From Poteriospumella lacustris (lineage: Eukaryota > Sar > Chrysophyceae > Chromulinales > Dinobryaceae), in contig SMOI01000046.1 of the NCBI GenBank assembly GCA_008000375.1, positions 58,906-122,905 on the forward strand: a stretch of DNA of 64,000 nt, in the 5' to 3' direction. The notes below the pieces were generated by a model that saw only the letters and a list, made by a program, of their open reading frames with translations, was not told the DNA's origin and ran no database searches. Positions 1-11,857 of the stretch are shown in pieces. The first letter of the stretch is position 1. Each line of letters opens with the position of its first letter. A program made the translations under genes and the position numbers.

Positions 1-2142
1 GGGTGTTCCAGTCGGTCGCGAGCAATATCCACTCTCTCGCTGACGGCACCACGTCGGCTGCAACGCCTCTGCTGCCACTCCACGCTCCGCCAACCGATGA
101 CGCCAATGCAACATGCGGTCGGCCGCCTCATACCACAGCGTGTTGTCTGTCGTCACCTCAACCGCGTCCGAACGACCCCAAGCCGCCGCCTGACGACCTT
201 GCTGCTCCTGCAGCCGACGACGATACTGCTCATTGCTGTGCGGGTTCGTCCACAACGCCTCCGCCAACGCCGCCGATCGAGGCCACAGCTTCTGCGACAC
301 CGACACGTCATCCACCATCTCCGTCCAGATCAACGTCTCCGATCCCAACACGCCGCGATAGAACTCCTCCGAACTCAGCAACACCTTCGCGGTGTTGTCG
401 TCGTCGCCAGCACCCTTCACATACAGCTGGTACACGTCGTAGACGTAGTTGTACAGGTGATACCACTCGTGATACGGCTGGCACCAATATCCACCAGCGT
501 TCTCCGTTCCAGCATTGCCGCAATCGAGATAGACATAGTCCGAGTGCGACAGAATCACTTCATACCCTTGCTTCACCAATGACGGCACGATCGAATATTT
601 GCTGGTATCCCACACTTGAACCGTGAACGTGCTGGGTGGCAAATAATCCTGCACATTGGGCAGTGAAAACATGTTGTAATCGCTATCGTCCCCACCACCA
701 CCCCAAATGTGCAGCTTACGATGGCCAGCAGTCTCTGACGAGGCCTTATCGTGTGCCTTGTACAGCTCATGTACCATGCTGGTAGCCTTCAGAGTAAAGT
801 TACCCCAGAGCTGATAGAAGGACTGCTGATCATCACGCGACAGTCCGTTCTCCTCCAGATATGAGAGGATTCCTGGTGCCAGCAGGGTGTTGTTGTAGCA
901 ACTGTGAGGAGACGTATCGGACCCGACGATGACTTCATCGCCACCCAAATGAAACACCGTTGGGTACGCGAATTGATCCAATACATCCGAATAGATGTCC
1001 TTGAGCACCTTAAGGGACGCAGGATTGGCGAGATTCAACTGGCCTCCAGGTGGTTCCAAGGCGTGCAACTCCCAGGCCTTGGCGCCACCATGAGCATAAG
1101 CATCATAGCAAACGACCAAATCATCCGCAAAACCAGCCTGCTTGCTGCCCCACTGCCAGCCTGCACCCATATGTGCCGGGGCGTCGATCTCCGGAATCAA
1201 CATGATCCCGTACCCGTTCGCAAACTCCACCAAATCCTGCACATCCTCCGTGCTGAACACCGACTCCGCATTGTACGCACCGAAATACGTCATGTTCGGC
1301 TGGCTCGGCAACGAGACTGGGATGCTGGAGGTATCCGACAAGTGCAAGTGCACTACATTCATCTTGTTGTAGGCTGCCGCCCGGATATTCTCCTTCAGCT
1401 TCTCCACCGAAATGAAGTGACGAGAGACGTCGATCATGATGCCGCGGTAGGGAAAGCTTGGGTGGTCGTTCGCCACACGTACGCCTGTCACCACCGCATA
1501 CTTGCTCTCCGATCCATCGAACGTTATCAACTGCGACAGCGTCTCCAGCGCGTGGCGATATCCGAACGCCGTCGTCGCTGTGATATGCACATCCACTGAT
1601 GAAGCGTCCTTCGATACTCGACCCGCCGTACGATCGATCGTCAGCGAATACGACTCGTCATTCAAGTAGTCCGCGCGATGCGCCTCTCCGTCCTTCAACT
1701 CCAGCGAAATGTGCAATATTCCGCGCTCCTCAGGTGCCCGGAAATACCGACGGCGATCCGCGCGGGTCACCTCCGTCACGAAGTTCTGCTCCATCGTCGA
1801 CAACAACGACGACACCGACTTCGACACGGACGAGGCCCCCACCAGTGACACCTTCACTCCCAACGACGGATAATGCACCAACGACGACGGCAGATCTGAC
1901 GGAGCAGGAAACTCCACCTCTCCGGAAGGATACGGCCAAAGGTGACCCATGCCGCACCCCATCAGGCACTCCTCCTGTGTTAGGTCTTGTTGGCCCGCGG
2001 CGAAGCTCGGTGCCAAGGCATCATTCAACCGACATCGTCCATCATCCAGACAAGTATACGATTTTTTGACGGTATTGCCGCGGGCAGCAACAGCTACCGT
2101 GGCAAGAAAGCAGCAGGTCACCAGCAATGAAAATGCCAACAT
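1..2142 (-). CDS. GH20 beta-N-acetylhexosaminidase, secreted, 3' end cut by window edge
   Basis: Hydrolyses terminal N-acetylhexosamine from chitin oligomers or glycans, probably in the secretory or lysosomal route. A single uninterrupted frame runs from the ATG at 2140-2142 to base 1 (714 codons) with no stop, so only the extreme C-terminus is missing. Residues 1-20 form a signal peptide (MLAFSLLVTCCFLATVAVAA). A Cys-rich N-terminal segment with LWPYP follows, then the GH20b-like region and the (beta/alpha)8 barrel. The catalytic pair lies in HLGGDEV (D402-E403, complement of 934-939), and WCQPYHEWYHLY lies in the later barrel. The end, with RMLHWRHRLAERGVAAEALQP, matches the usual family end, so the stop should be just outside. 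An in-frame stop precedes the ATG, fixing the start. The family is certain; substrate preference cannot be read. Confidence 0.93.
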   Translation of the reverse strand, partial: MLAFSLLVTCCFLATVAVAARGNTVKKSYTCLDDGRCRLNDALAPSFAAGQQDLTQEECLMGCGMGHLWPYPSGEVEFPAPSDLPSSLVHYPSLGVKVSLVGASSVSKSVSSLLSTMEQNFVTEVTRADRRRYFRAPEERGILHISLELKDGEAHRADYLNDESYSLTIDRTAGRVSKDASSVDVHITATTAFGYRHALETLSQLITFDGSESKYAVVTGVRVANDHPSFPYRGIMIDVSRHFISVEKLKENIRAAAYNKMNVVHLHLSDTSSIPVSLPSQPNMTYFGAYNAESVFSTEDVQDLVEFANGYGIMLIPEIDAPAHMGAGWQWGSKQAGFADDLVVCYDAYAHGGAKAWELHALEPPGGQLNLANPASLKVLKDIYSDVLDQFAYPTVFHLGGDEVIVGSDTSPHSCYNNTLLAPGILSYLEENGLSRDDQQSFYQLWGNFTLKATSMVHELYKAHDKASSETAGHRKLHIWGGGGDDSDYNMFSLPNVQDYLPPSTFTVQVWDTSKYSIVPSLVKQGYEVILSHSDYVYLDCGNAGTENAGGYWCQPYHEWYHLYNYVYDVYQLYVKGAGDDDNTAKVLLSSEEFYRGVLGSETLIWTEMVDDVSVSQKLWPRSAALAEALWTNPHSNEQYRRRLQEQQGRQAAAWGRSDAVEVTTDNTLWYEAADRMLHWRHRLAERGVAAEALQPTWCRQRESGYCSRPTGTP

Positions 2143-2511
2143 CGATAGTTTATCCACCGCTATGAATTATCTACGACAAAAGTGAAATAAATTGTAACCA
2201 AGAGATAAAGAAATAAATTGGCACTCGATGCGGGATGCGGCGGGAGGGGTTGTCGTCTGTTGGCGCGATGACGATGACGGAACGGAATCAAGAAAGTTGA
2301 AACGCCCTTCGCCTCACCAGCCGCAGAACTGCTGCCAAGGGCCAAGTGGTCTTTCCAACAACTCTTCGTTGCGTTGGTTAAGACCTATTGCACGGTTCAC
2401 GGGATACAACACTTTATGTGGTCGTCTTCTCCCACAGCTCTTGACACAATTGGAAATTGTGGATCAGTGAGAAAGTTCCTCCAGGTTCTATTGTCAAGAT
2501 TCAATCGCATC
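2143..2511. other. Intergenic, divergent promoter region
   Basis: This 369-base gap lies between the hexosaminidase start and the J-protein start. It is AT-rich near 2160-2220, then more GC-rich. I see no gene or clear motif in it. Confidence 0.5.
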
Positions 2512-3745
2512 ATGTTGGAGCTCCTACAAGTTGAGACGTCTCTAATTTTTGCAGTTGTCACGTATTTCGTGGTGCTGCTTTGCAATAAGGGAGCCAAGGA
2601 AAGTTTTTCAAGGAATACTTCGCTCTTTTATGTATCTTTAGCAGTTATCATAGCCCTTGGAGCTGTCAAATTGGTACGTTCGATCATTTTTGGTGCCAGA
2701 TAACAATCGTAGTAATGCCTCGTTTCTTCCCGTTGCTTCAGTTTTATGATTCGTCCTACGGCTTGCCGATGAACTATTACTCAGTGATGGAGGTGGAGCG
2801 GCACCAAAATGTGCTGGATATTCGTCGCTCGTACAAGACTCTTGGTCGTCGCTATCACCCTGACAAGAATAGTGGTCCTGACGCAGAATTGGCCTTCACG
2901 AACGTGAAATTGGCTTACGATGTATGTTTATCTATTCGTAATGTATTATAGCATGAGAGATCGGCTAATTTTGGTTCTTAAATTGTTACAGGTTTTAATA
3001 GACGAAAATCTGCGCGACATTTACAATCGATTCGGGCCAAGGAATTTGGAATTCGATCCACGCAAAGACGAAATCAAATTGATGATTGATATTGCGACTG
3101 GCTTCTTTTTCTGGGGGTTGTTTTCGTACGTAGTAACTCTACCAACTTCATGGCGTGGAGCTCGCTCTTGGATTGCGTTACTGGCTCTTGTTTTGCTTGG
3201 CGCAGAAGTGGTGTTTGCCATGTCAGGCACGGAGATTCCGGCGTTTCTGCATCCCACATTGACGGAATATGAGCTCATCTTTTATTTGAACTCTGCTTTT
3301 CCGATCGTCATTGTGCTTCTCGGTGCTTCTGCGCAATACTTCTACATGGACATGGATGTGACGTCTATCAGTGTCTTGAATGACGTCGTCGCTCATCAGA
3401 AGGTATACCATCAACCAGTCTATTTTTTTGTTGATTGTTGAAATGAATTTCATGTGTTCTACCTTTGGTTTTTCGTTTTTCGTTTAGGCGATGAGCGAAA
3501 TGATGGGAAAGGTTGAGCAAATATTGGACTTGGCCAAGAATCCACCATCTGCAGCCTCGAATCAAGAAGCTGCCGATTGCAAGGATAAAATCGCTGAACT
3601 GCGTGATAAGCTCGATGAAAAGTCATCAGCTATCGCCGAGAAAATCAAGATGCTGAAGAGCAGCACCACAAGTTTAGGAGGAGATTATCATTGGGTGGTC
3701 CTCGTTCTTGTGTACGGCTTGATTTTCTACGTGGGCTCTTCTTAG
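2512..3745 (+). CDS. Membrane J-domain (DnaJ) protein with C-terminal tail anchor
   Basis: Likely an ER co-chaperone that recruits Hsp70 at a membrane. Exons are 2512-2673, 2742-2921, 2992-3402 and 3488-3745, giving 336 aa with all joins in phase. Two hydrophobic segments (about 9-24 and 40-54) precede the J domain (about 58-125), which carries the HPD loop (RYHPDKN). Three more hydrophobic segments follow (about 142-160, 168-187, 205-228), then a short coiled coil and a final hydrophobic segment just before the stop (HWVVLVLVYGLIFYV). The order TM-J-TM recalls Sec63/ERdj-type proteins, but I see no Sec63 Brl domain and the protein is short. The start is the first ATG in frame; the region upstream is open but has no ATG. 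Its 3' end converges on the next gene. Confidence 0.85.
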
Positions 3746-3881
3746 ACCACGAAATACAGGCCATGTTGATATAACTCATTGAACATCATCTCAAATGGAG
3801 AAGCCTTCTCAATTATTGGCGGATAGGGCCAAACATACTAAGATAATAATGGCACAACATCCATGATCTACATACTAATAT

Positions 3882-4922
3882 TTAAAGATCCGAGCGAGCA
3901 CTGTGAGATTGCAAATGGCCCTCAAGGATGTGCTTAATGCGAAGGAAAGCGTCACGAGCAGCATCGCGAGCAGCCTTCTCTTGAGGCTTTCTCAAGTCCC
4001 ACGCGGCCTTGACACTCTCGAGATATTGTTTACGGTCATCACGGTCACCAATAGAACGCGCCTTCTCGTAGTCTTCGCTTGTTTTCTGCAAGAAAGTGGC
4101 CACAATCTTCTCCAATTGCAAGTATTGGTCAATCAAATCGTAATAGTTGGTCAACTCCTCCTGGTGGAAGGTTCCCTCGCCAAGTGAGAGCTTGTGATGA
4201 AGAATTCCGGACTTGCGATGCGACTGCTCCATGTGGTAGATAGCGCGCTCATCCGAGAGTCCCTTCATGAGCACCTTGCGCTGACTATCAGTCATAGGAG
4301 GACCTAAAGATCGACGGGGAGAATCCTCCGTGCGGCGACGTCTCTCCGCGTGCTCGCGGATGTGAGGGGGAAGGCTATCCAAACCTTCCAACTCCAAGTT
4401 ACGGTGACGGTCACGTCGGTCTGCTGAAGAGCGGTGGCGGCTGGAAGACGATTTGACTGCCCCGGAAACTTTTGGGGCTTCCGCCAGTTGTGCACGGTAT
4501 TTCTCGTCAATCTGTACAAGCATTTAGGTAAGCGCGATACCATTACCATTCCATGAGCGAAGAGCATCTTACCTGCTGCTTCAGAGTAGCATGCAATCGC
4601 AGCACATCCTCTTGACGACCCTCACGCTTCATTTGAGCAATTTCGCTGCGCAGCGCCTCGAACTCATCCTCGGCAACGGTCGGGTTCATAAACACCTGTT
4701 CATATCGAACACAAAGACATCGAAACTGATAAATACGTGACACATATTTTCGGCAGATCAACGAAGAGAGGGAGAATAAAATATAATGGGTCATAGAAAT
4801 ATGCAAGGGGTGGGCAAAAATATTTTCATTTTGGATGGAGCTGTAGAACCGATACGTACCAGAAAAGCTAGAGCAGCCAACAACGCCAGACGAACGATAG
4901 TTTGTCGAAGTCCTTTCGCCAT
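3882..4922 (-). CDS. Hypothetical protein with N-terminal signal anchor
   Basis: I do not recognise the family. Exons, complement: 4922-4860, 4695-4573 and 4511-3882, giving 271 aa. Residues 5-25 are hydrophobic after a basic start (MAKGLRQTIVRLALLAALAF), a signal peptide or anchor. The rest is charged and predicted helical: an acidic/basic coiled segment, a Ser/Arg-rich stretch (about 80-135), then a long helical C-terminus with LTNYYDLIDQYLQLEKIVATF. Splice donors are GTACGT and GTAAGA. Only the secretory or membrane location is inferred. Confidence 0.75.
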
Positions 4923-5407
4923 GTTTCGAATCTTTCTCTTCTCTAATATATTACCTATACAAAAGGTGATATGATCAATCACAGACAACTACTTATGGTG
5001 GAGTACGGTCGTCTAAATCTTATGAAAATCTTCGGCAACGAAGTCAGTCGTGGTGGCTGTTCTGCTGCGACCGGCGGGCGCCGCGCGACCGAAAAAAAAT
5101 ATTAGATCGATGCCTCTTAGTAAGACGTTGAATCGAGTCATCGTTGAATTAGCAGTGGAAGGTGGAGCGTTTCAACTGTGGCGCGTTTCATCGTGTGCAT
5201 CCCACATCATCAATCGAGTCGTTGTTCATCATTTGGACCTGTTTGTTTTTTGAGTTTTTAACTCCGTGAAATTGATGGACACAATCTTGAAGAGGAAAAA
5301 AAGACATCGATTATTTGTGGAGAGTATCAGAGGGGTGATCTTTTTCTGGAAAATTATTGTCAAGCAAATTTAAGCATCAATCGTCTCCGAAAAGCATCAA
5401 TCCAACA
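4923..5407. other. Intergenic, divergent promoter region
   Basis: This gap of 485 bases separates two outward-reading genes. It contains an A-run flanked by GC-rich sequence near 5075-5105 and nothing else I can name. Confidence 0.5.
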
Positions 5408-8400
5408 ATGGAGTCTCCTATGCGAAATGGAAGCCCCAATCGGGGATTTCGAAGTTATAGTCCACCAAGAACGGCATCAACGCTCTTAGGTGACACCTCG
5501 CCGAGCACATCTCCAAACCGAATCCGAATGCTGGCAGACCAAGGTCTCATTAACCAAAACACCCCCGCCTATCGATCGGCCATGGAGAAGATTACCACTG
5601 CATGTTGGAAGTTCGATCGTAGCAAAGATGGAAGCCTTCTCAAGGTAAACTGCGCAAGTTTTCTCATCATTATGGTGATCGATTACCAATGCTGATGATA
5701 TTAGAGCTTGGACAACCGAGAACTGTTACCGGAGCAATTCCGTCAGATGTTGCGGTCGGGTATGGACTGCAAGCTGTCTCATGAAGAATTTGCTGCCGTC
5801 CAGCCACTATTTGACAACAAAGGACTCATTGATGGAAGCGAGTTCATTCTTCTTTTCTACCGCCTTCGCTATGAGCACCGTGATAAGGAGCTGAAGGACC
5901 GCGTGACCTACGAGCGTCAAAACCGAGAAACGTTGAAAGAACATCAAGAAAAGCGACGTGCAGAAATGGGCGCACGCAAAGTCATTGAATTGGTGACGAC
6001 TTTTACCCCCGGTGACTTGCAAAGCGCACTGGACAAGATGAAAGAAGGTGCCTTGAAGTACGACAAGAACATGCCCGGCTCAGTGCCCATCGATGCCTTC
6101 AACGTCTACAGCATGAACAGCGGTGAATTCCTGTAGGTGTAGTTGCGCACTTTATCGCCTATTGTTGAATGACCGTGACTGAATTGAATGCGGTCTACAG
6201 GGAGCAATTGAAGAAGGTGTTCCAGGTGATCCTGACCATACCCGAGCTGTCTGCGTTTCTGCACGACTTCAACAAGGACAACGAAGACAAAACCATCATT
6301 CTTTGCGCCCCCTTTCTGGTTACGTTCTTACGCTTGGGATTCACAGAGCGTACACGACGTATTCGTGCGGTGTGGGCCGAGAAGAAGCGCATTCAACGTG
6401 AGCAGGAGCGTAAACGACACCGGGAAGACCTCGAAAAGGAAAAGAAACACGCCGCACAAATCAATCGCAATTTCACAGAAGAAGAAAAAGAAACAGCCAT
6501 TGTCAAGCTACGTGCTGCTGCGAAGCTCTACGACAAGACCACGCCCGGAGCGATGAGTATGAAAGCCTTTGAAGTGAAAGAGATGCCGCCACACATCTTC
6601 AAGGAACAATTGAAACGCGTCTTCAATTTGAACCTCAATCCCGTCGAAATGGGTGCCATTATGTCTGTCTTTGATGGTACGTTTACGTGCTATCGTTTTA
6701 TGAAAGTGTTTGTTGGCTTACGCTCACGGTGGTGCTTGTTCTGTTGATGTTGGGTGTTGATGGTGGTGTCTGTGTCTGTTATGTCTGTGTCTGTGTCTGC
6801 GTGTGTAGTGAACGGCGACGGAGTGATCACCTGCGAAGAATTCACGAAGGTGTTCATCAACATGGGCTTTGAAGAACGTGAAAAGGAATTGAAAGCCGCC
6901 ATTGAGAAGCAGAAGCGTTACGAACAACGCCAACAAGAACAGCAAAACGTCAAAGCCCGTGAACTGGCCTCCAAGAACGCGATGAAAGTGAGTTACGAAT
7001 ATTCCGAAGAGGAATCCCACTCGGCGATGGAGAAACTCTTGGACGCCGCCTGGCGATATGACAAAAACATGCCCGGTGCACCGTCCTTGGATGCCTTTGA
7101 GTCCCATTCCATGGAACCGCACGTGTTCAAGGAACAATTGCGGCGCGCGTTTATGATGAAGATCACCCCACCGGAACTGGGTGCCATTATGCATTATTTT
7201 GATCCCGAACGGACGGGGTACATCATATGCAGCGATTTCTTGAAGAAATTCTTCAAAATGGGTTTTGACGAACGTCAACGACGGAAAGCGCAGTGGCGAG
7301 AGCTGCAGAAGGAGTTGATCGTGCGACGTCTCGAAGAAGACAAACGGAAATTGGAAGCGTTGGAGAAGAAGACGTCGTTAGTCAGTGCCAGTGCGAATCA
7401 TGACTTCACCGAGGCGGACTTCCATTCCGCCATGGCAAAGCTTACCCATGCCGCGTTCAAATACGATCGGGCGTTGCCGGGGGCGGCCAGTTTGAATGCC
7501 TTCGAAGCGATCTCGATGCCCCCGCATATCTTCAAAGAACAATTGAAAATGATTTTCAACGTCAAAGTGACGTTGCCGGAGTTATGGGCCTTGGTCTCCT
7601 TCTACGACCGGAACCATACGGGTGAAATCCATTGCAAGGAGTTCATTTCGCAGTTCCTCTCGACCGGTTTTGCGGAACGCGAACGGGTAACCCGGAAATG
7701 GCGGAAAGAAAAACAACAACGGAAGTTGATGGAAGAGAAGTTGCATGAACAAAAGGAAGAAGAAAAACGGTTGAAAGCCTGGTCCGAAGTGGATTTCGAC
7801 TTTTTGGAAAGCGACTTTGACGCGGCGCTGTGGAAGTTTGTGATGGTCGGTTTCAACTTTGATCGTCGGCAAGTGGGGCCCAATGGCTTGAAATTTGACG
7901 TAGAAACGTGGAATCCTGCCGAGTTTCGCGAGGTATTGAAACGTACCTTCAATGTGAAGATTACGGCCCGTGAATTGGGCGCCTTTGTCAACTATTTCGA
8001 CACGATGCAGAACAAAACCGTCCACGTCTCGACGTTTCTGAACATGTTCACCCACGTCCGCGTCGATTGCGAAGAATTCAAGGGCAAAAAAGGGGAACAA
8101 CAGCGGTTGCAAGAGTATTTCCATGCGTTGAAACAAGAGTATCAACAACGCATGGCCAAGAACACCAGTGTCGATGCGCGCCCCTGGCGACAAAACAGCA
8201 CGTTGACCGTGCAGAAGGGCTTGAAAGCGGTCTTCAAGAAGAAAGACCACGTGAAACCCGTCACCCCGCTCGAGAAGTACAAACTGCGTATTTTGATTGG
8301 ACGTCGGACGGGGAAAATGGATTTGGCGTGTAAATCGATCTGGGCCACCACGTCACCGTCCGCGCAGGGCAGCGTCGCGGGGGCGAAAGACAAGAAAACG

Positions 8401-9567
8401 GCGGCGGGAGAGGCAGCGGATGACGAGACGTTGGAGACGAAAGACGACGACGACGAGGAAGAAGAAGAAGGAGAGGACGAGAACGAGGGAGAGGAGGAGC
8501 GGGGCGGGGTAGATGGAGACGAAGGAGAGAAGAAAGACCGCAGTGGCGACGATGAACCCACCGCCACCGCCACCGCCACCGACGAGGCTCACGACGAAAC
8601 CGCCGCGGGTGGAGCTCACGACCCGTTAGGCCTCGATCTGCTCGCCCCTGGTGATCATCAAAGCAGTGTCAGTGACGTAGCCGAAAGCGAAGTCATGTTC
8701 GCCGACATGGCGTTGCATACGACACGGAGCACGGAAGATGAAACGACGATGCCGGTGGATGACCCAGTGAATCCGGTGCCATTGGTCCCCGAAATCGAAT
8801 TCCGGCTCAGTACCATCCCACCGGAAGTCTTACGTCTGACCGAACTACGTGAGTTGTGGCTCTGCAACCATTTGATTCCGTCGATACCGCCGAAGATTGG
8901 CGGACTGCAGCAGCTGCAGGTGCTGTCTCTGAAGAACAACGGGTTGGACGTGTTACCCGTCGAAATCTGCAAATTGGAGAATCTGGAGCGTTTCTATGCC
9001 TCGGGCAACCATTTGTCCTCGTTGCCGAATCTCTTTGGCCGTTTGACCCGGCTGAAGGAATTGGATATCTCGCGGAATGCCTTTACGGATTTCCCGGAGG
9101 TGTTGACGTCGTTGCGGAGTCTGTTGCGGTTGGATATCAGCCACAACAAGATCGCGTCGTTGCCGATGACCATGCGCCAAATGCGATCGTTGGTGTTGTT
9201 GAATTTGGAAGACAATCCGTTGATCCCATCGAAGCAGCCCAAACGGGTTCGGTTAGCGGCCGATGGAGACGATGTTGCCTCCGCCACCAACGACGACGAC
9301 GATGGAGCAACACCGCCACCGCCGCCGTCCTCGTCGACTCCGGCGGCGACAGTGACGTCACCACCGCCGGTTCTTAGTCATTTGTACTGGGTAGAGATCA
9401 TCGGTTTGCACCGGGAAGCTTTGCCGATTGGCGATCGGGCGGCGAAGGCGTTCACGTTGACGCCGGCCGAAGACTTCGAGTTGGCGGGGATGCTGAAGTC
9501 CCGAGCGGTCGCCACCGCCGCCAACAAACTTCGCCATCGCAAGAAGAAGAACCATTATATCCTCTAA
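5408..9567 (+). CDS. Large protein with six EF-hand-like modules, acidic linker and C-terminal leucine-rich repeats
   Basis: Exons 5408-5644, 5705-6132, 6201-6676 and 6809-9567 give 1299 aa. About six tandem modules of roughly 125 residues fill the N-terminal two thirds. Each has the order: helix with A-x-x-K-x-x-x-A-x-x-Y/F-D, a G-A/V-x-S turn, FKEQL(K/R)-x-x-F, an EF-hand-like loop, and a basic helix of R/E/K/Q. Only module 3 keeps a good calcium loop (DVNGDGVITCEE), created across the exon 3/4 join. An acidic low-complexity stretch (about 920-965) follows, then five or six LRRs (about 1040-1190), then a disordered acidic/proline patch. The architecture suggests a scaffold, perhaps axonemal or cytoskeletal; that role is inference. 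Convergent with argininosuccinate synthase. Confidence 0.87.
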
Positions 9568-9927
9568 GAATATGAAGTTCCCTTTTCCCTTTCCCCGATG
9601 GTCGCTGTGCGCGGACGCGGATGGCCTGTGATGAGGCGTGGGGGGAGGGTTCAGTGTTGAGTGGTGCGATGAGAGAAGCTGTTTACGTTTTAACAGATGT
9701 GTGTTTGTGTGTGCGTGTGCGTGTTTACGAGAGACGAGAGAAATGAGAGATTCAATGTACGTGACCGTACAGTGTTTGTTAGTGTTGGGGGACATGAATG
9801 TAACGTAACGTAACCGCCGTGAGGACGAGTTCTTCCACCAACGACTGTGACAGAGTTATGGGACGTGAGACGAATTAGAAAATCAAAGAAAAAGCGAATA
9901 GAGCAGCCGGTGAGGTCTCGGGCCTCT
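9568..9927. other. Intergenic, convergent 3' regions
   Basis: This 360-base gap between two converging genes holds a TG/CG-rich simple-sequence patch near 9698-9725 and no gene I can support. Confidence 0.5.
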
Positions 9928-11265
9928 TTACACAGAACCAGCAGAGGATGAGGAGGACGCGTCGGTATGATTACGTAAGATACGATTCGCCCGCAAACGC
10001 ACCGCATTGATACGAATGAAGCCCTGCGCATCCGTCGGGTTGTATTCCAAGCCTCGTCCACCATCTTCAATATCCATCGAAGCTAAATCCGCACTGTACA
10101 AGGCACAGGGTGATTCACGGCCCAGGACGATGACATTGCCCTTGTAGAGTTTCAATTCGACACCGCCGGTCACCTGGCGTTGGCTGAAGTCCACGCTGTG
10201 CATGACCAGCTCCATCTCCGGCGCGTACCAGAAACCGTTGTAACACAATCGCGCGAATTCTTGGGACAACATTTCGCGAATGCGCATGACTTCACGGTCC
10301 ATGGTGATTCCTTCCAAATCCATATGCGCCGCCCGCAAGACCGTACCGGCAGGTGTCTCGTATACACCGCGTGATTTGATACCAACGAAACGGTTTTCGA
10401 CCAAATCGACACGACCGACACCGTTGCGACCCGCGACGTCATTCAAATGAATAAAGGATTCCAATGGATCGGTAAAGGTCTCACCAGTCGAGCGATTGAT
10501 GACACGAATGGGAATACCATGTTCGAAATCAATGCGAAGGAGGGTGGGGGTGGTGGGGGCATCCTCCGGGTCGACGGTCATGCGGAACATCTCTTTGATC
10601 GGCGGGGTCATCGGGTTCTCCAGCATGCCGGATTCATAGGAGGTATGAAACAAGTTGGCATCCAACGAATAAGGTGCCTTTGGGGTGGCATCCACGGGGA
10701 TATTGTGCGCTGCGGCATACGCCAACAAATCGGTGCGCCCTTTGAACTTCTCCAGAAATTCCGTGTCACGCCAGGGCGCAATCGTCTTCAACGTCGCATC
10801 CAAGGCGATTGCACACATTTCAAAACGAACTTGATCATTGCCCTTTCCTGTCGCTCCGTGGGCCAAGTATTTGGCACCTTCCGCCGTAGCGACACGCACT
10901 TGCGCCTTTGCAATGCAGGGCCGAGCGATGGAAGTACCCAGCAGGTACCGCCCTTCATAAATCGCATTGCTCTTAATCGCAGGATAAATGAAATCGGTGA
11001 CGAATTCGCGACGTAAGTCTTCCACGTGGACCTTGGAGGCACCGCAATTCAACGCCTTCGCCTTGATCGCTTCGAAGTCCTCTTCGCCTTGTCCAACATT
11101 CGCACAAAAGCAAATCACATCAAATCCTTTCTCCACTAACCAAACCAAAATCACGGAGGTGTCTAATCCACCAGAATATGCCAATACCACCTTATCCTTT
11201 TCTGTTTTAGCCCTCTTGTCTGCCGCTTCTGGCTGAATCGTATCTTCCAAGTTTCTCTTTGACAT
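9928..11265 (-). CDS. ASS1: Argininosuccinate synthase
   Basis: Condenses citrulline and aspartate with ATP to argininosuccinate in arginine synthesis or the urea cycle. Intronless, 445 aa, close to the usual length plus about 25 extra N-terminal residues. The P-loop-like [11 protein letters not shown] is at about 28-38, and family motifs include [33 protein letters not shown] and [10 protein letters not shown]. The ATG at 11263-11265 is the first in frame. There is no signal peptide, so no plastid bipartite presequence; a cytosolic enzyme is likely. The N-terminal extension carries two basic pairs 12 residues apart (KR at 3-4, KRAK at 17-20), which fit a bipartite nuclear signal pattern. Confidence 0.97.
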   Translation of the reverse strand: MSKRNLEDTIQPEAADKRAKTEKDKVVLAYSGGLDTSVILVWLVEKGFDVICFCANVGQGEEDFEAIKAKALNCGASKVHVEDLRREFVTDFIYPAIKSNAIYEGRYLLGTSIARPCIAKAQVRVATAEGAKYLAHGATGKGNDQVRFEMCAIALDATLKTIAPWRDTEFLEKFKGRTDLLAYAAAHNIPVDATPKAPYSLDANLFHTSYESGMLENPMTPPIKEMFRMTVDPEDAPTTPTLLRIDFEHGIPIRVINRSTGETFTDPLESFIHLNDVAGRNGVGRVDLVENRFVGIKSRGVYETPAGTVLRAAHMDLEGITMDREVMRIREMLSQEFARLCYNGFWYAPEMELVMHSVDFSQRQVTGGVELKLYKGNVIVLGRESPCALYSADLASMDIEDGGRGLEYNPTDAQGFIRINAVRLRANRILRNHTDASSSSSAGSV

Positions 11266-11857
11266 GGTCTCGCTCTATCAACAACAATGGAACAATACAA
11301 TAAAATGTGCACAGTTTTTTTTTGTAACACCTGCGGGATGGAGATGTCCGAAAAAGGTGACAAAAGACGAGAAGAAGGTCATCGCTGGAAGAAATCGTCG
11401 GCAGAGAGAGACACAGAGGGAGAGCGTTACAACTTTTGGTCACCGCATTCAACCGCATGTGGCACGTGGCACACCCACTACCACTACCCACTACGCCATG
11501 ACAAGCAATCTGCAGAGTATATATTGTATATATTGTATATATATTGTGCACATTTTAGTGTATTGTTCATTGCTGCTGAGGGAGCGAGAGGCGGTACTCG
11601 GTTCTCTACAGCACAGGACAATAAAGAACTCTGGAGTAGCTTGTACCGTAGTTACGTTGTGCACAGGTCACCTAGTTATGTGCATACATGCATAAGTCCT
11701 TCACCGCGGGTCTTTTGAGTAACATGTATGGTTTTTGCCCTTCATCCTCGGCTGTCGCTGTGCGCAAATAGACAGAGCCAACAATAGCAACGCGAACAGA
11801 GGGCTGCACAATCAGCAGTTACTTCTTAGCGGTTTATACAAGACGAAAGGTCGCTTC
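11266..11857. other. Intergenic, upstream of argininosuccinate synthase
   Basis: This 592-base gap between two minus-strand genes includes an AT simple repeat of TATATTG-like units at about 11517-11547. No credible gene is seen; open frames here have no family features. Confidence 0.5.

Noticed and set aside
904-1599. Long plus-strand frame (231 codons) and others at 3-626 and 1599-2069
   Set aside because: They are antisense to a full-length, motif-bearing GH20 frame; composition is Arg/His/Pro-rich as expected for shadow frames in GC-rich coding DNA.
11264-11718. Plus-strand frames of 143 codons upstream of argininosuccinate synthase
   Set aside because: They read through the AT simple repeat; Tyr/Ile/His-rich products without features.
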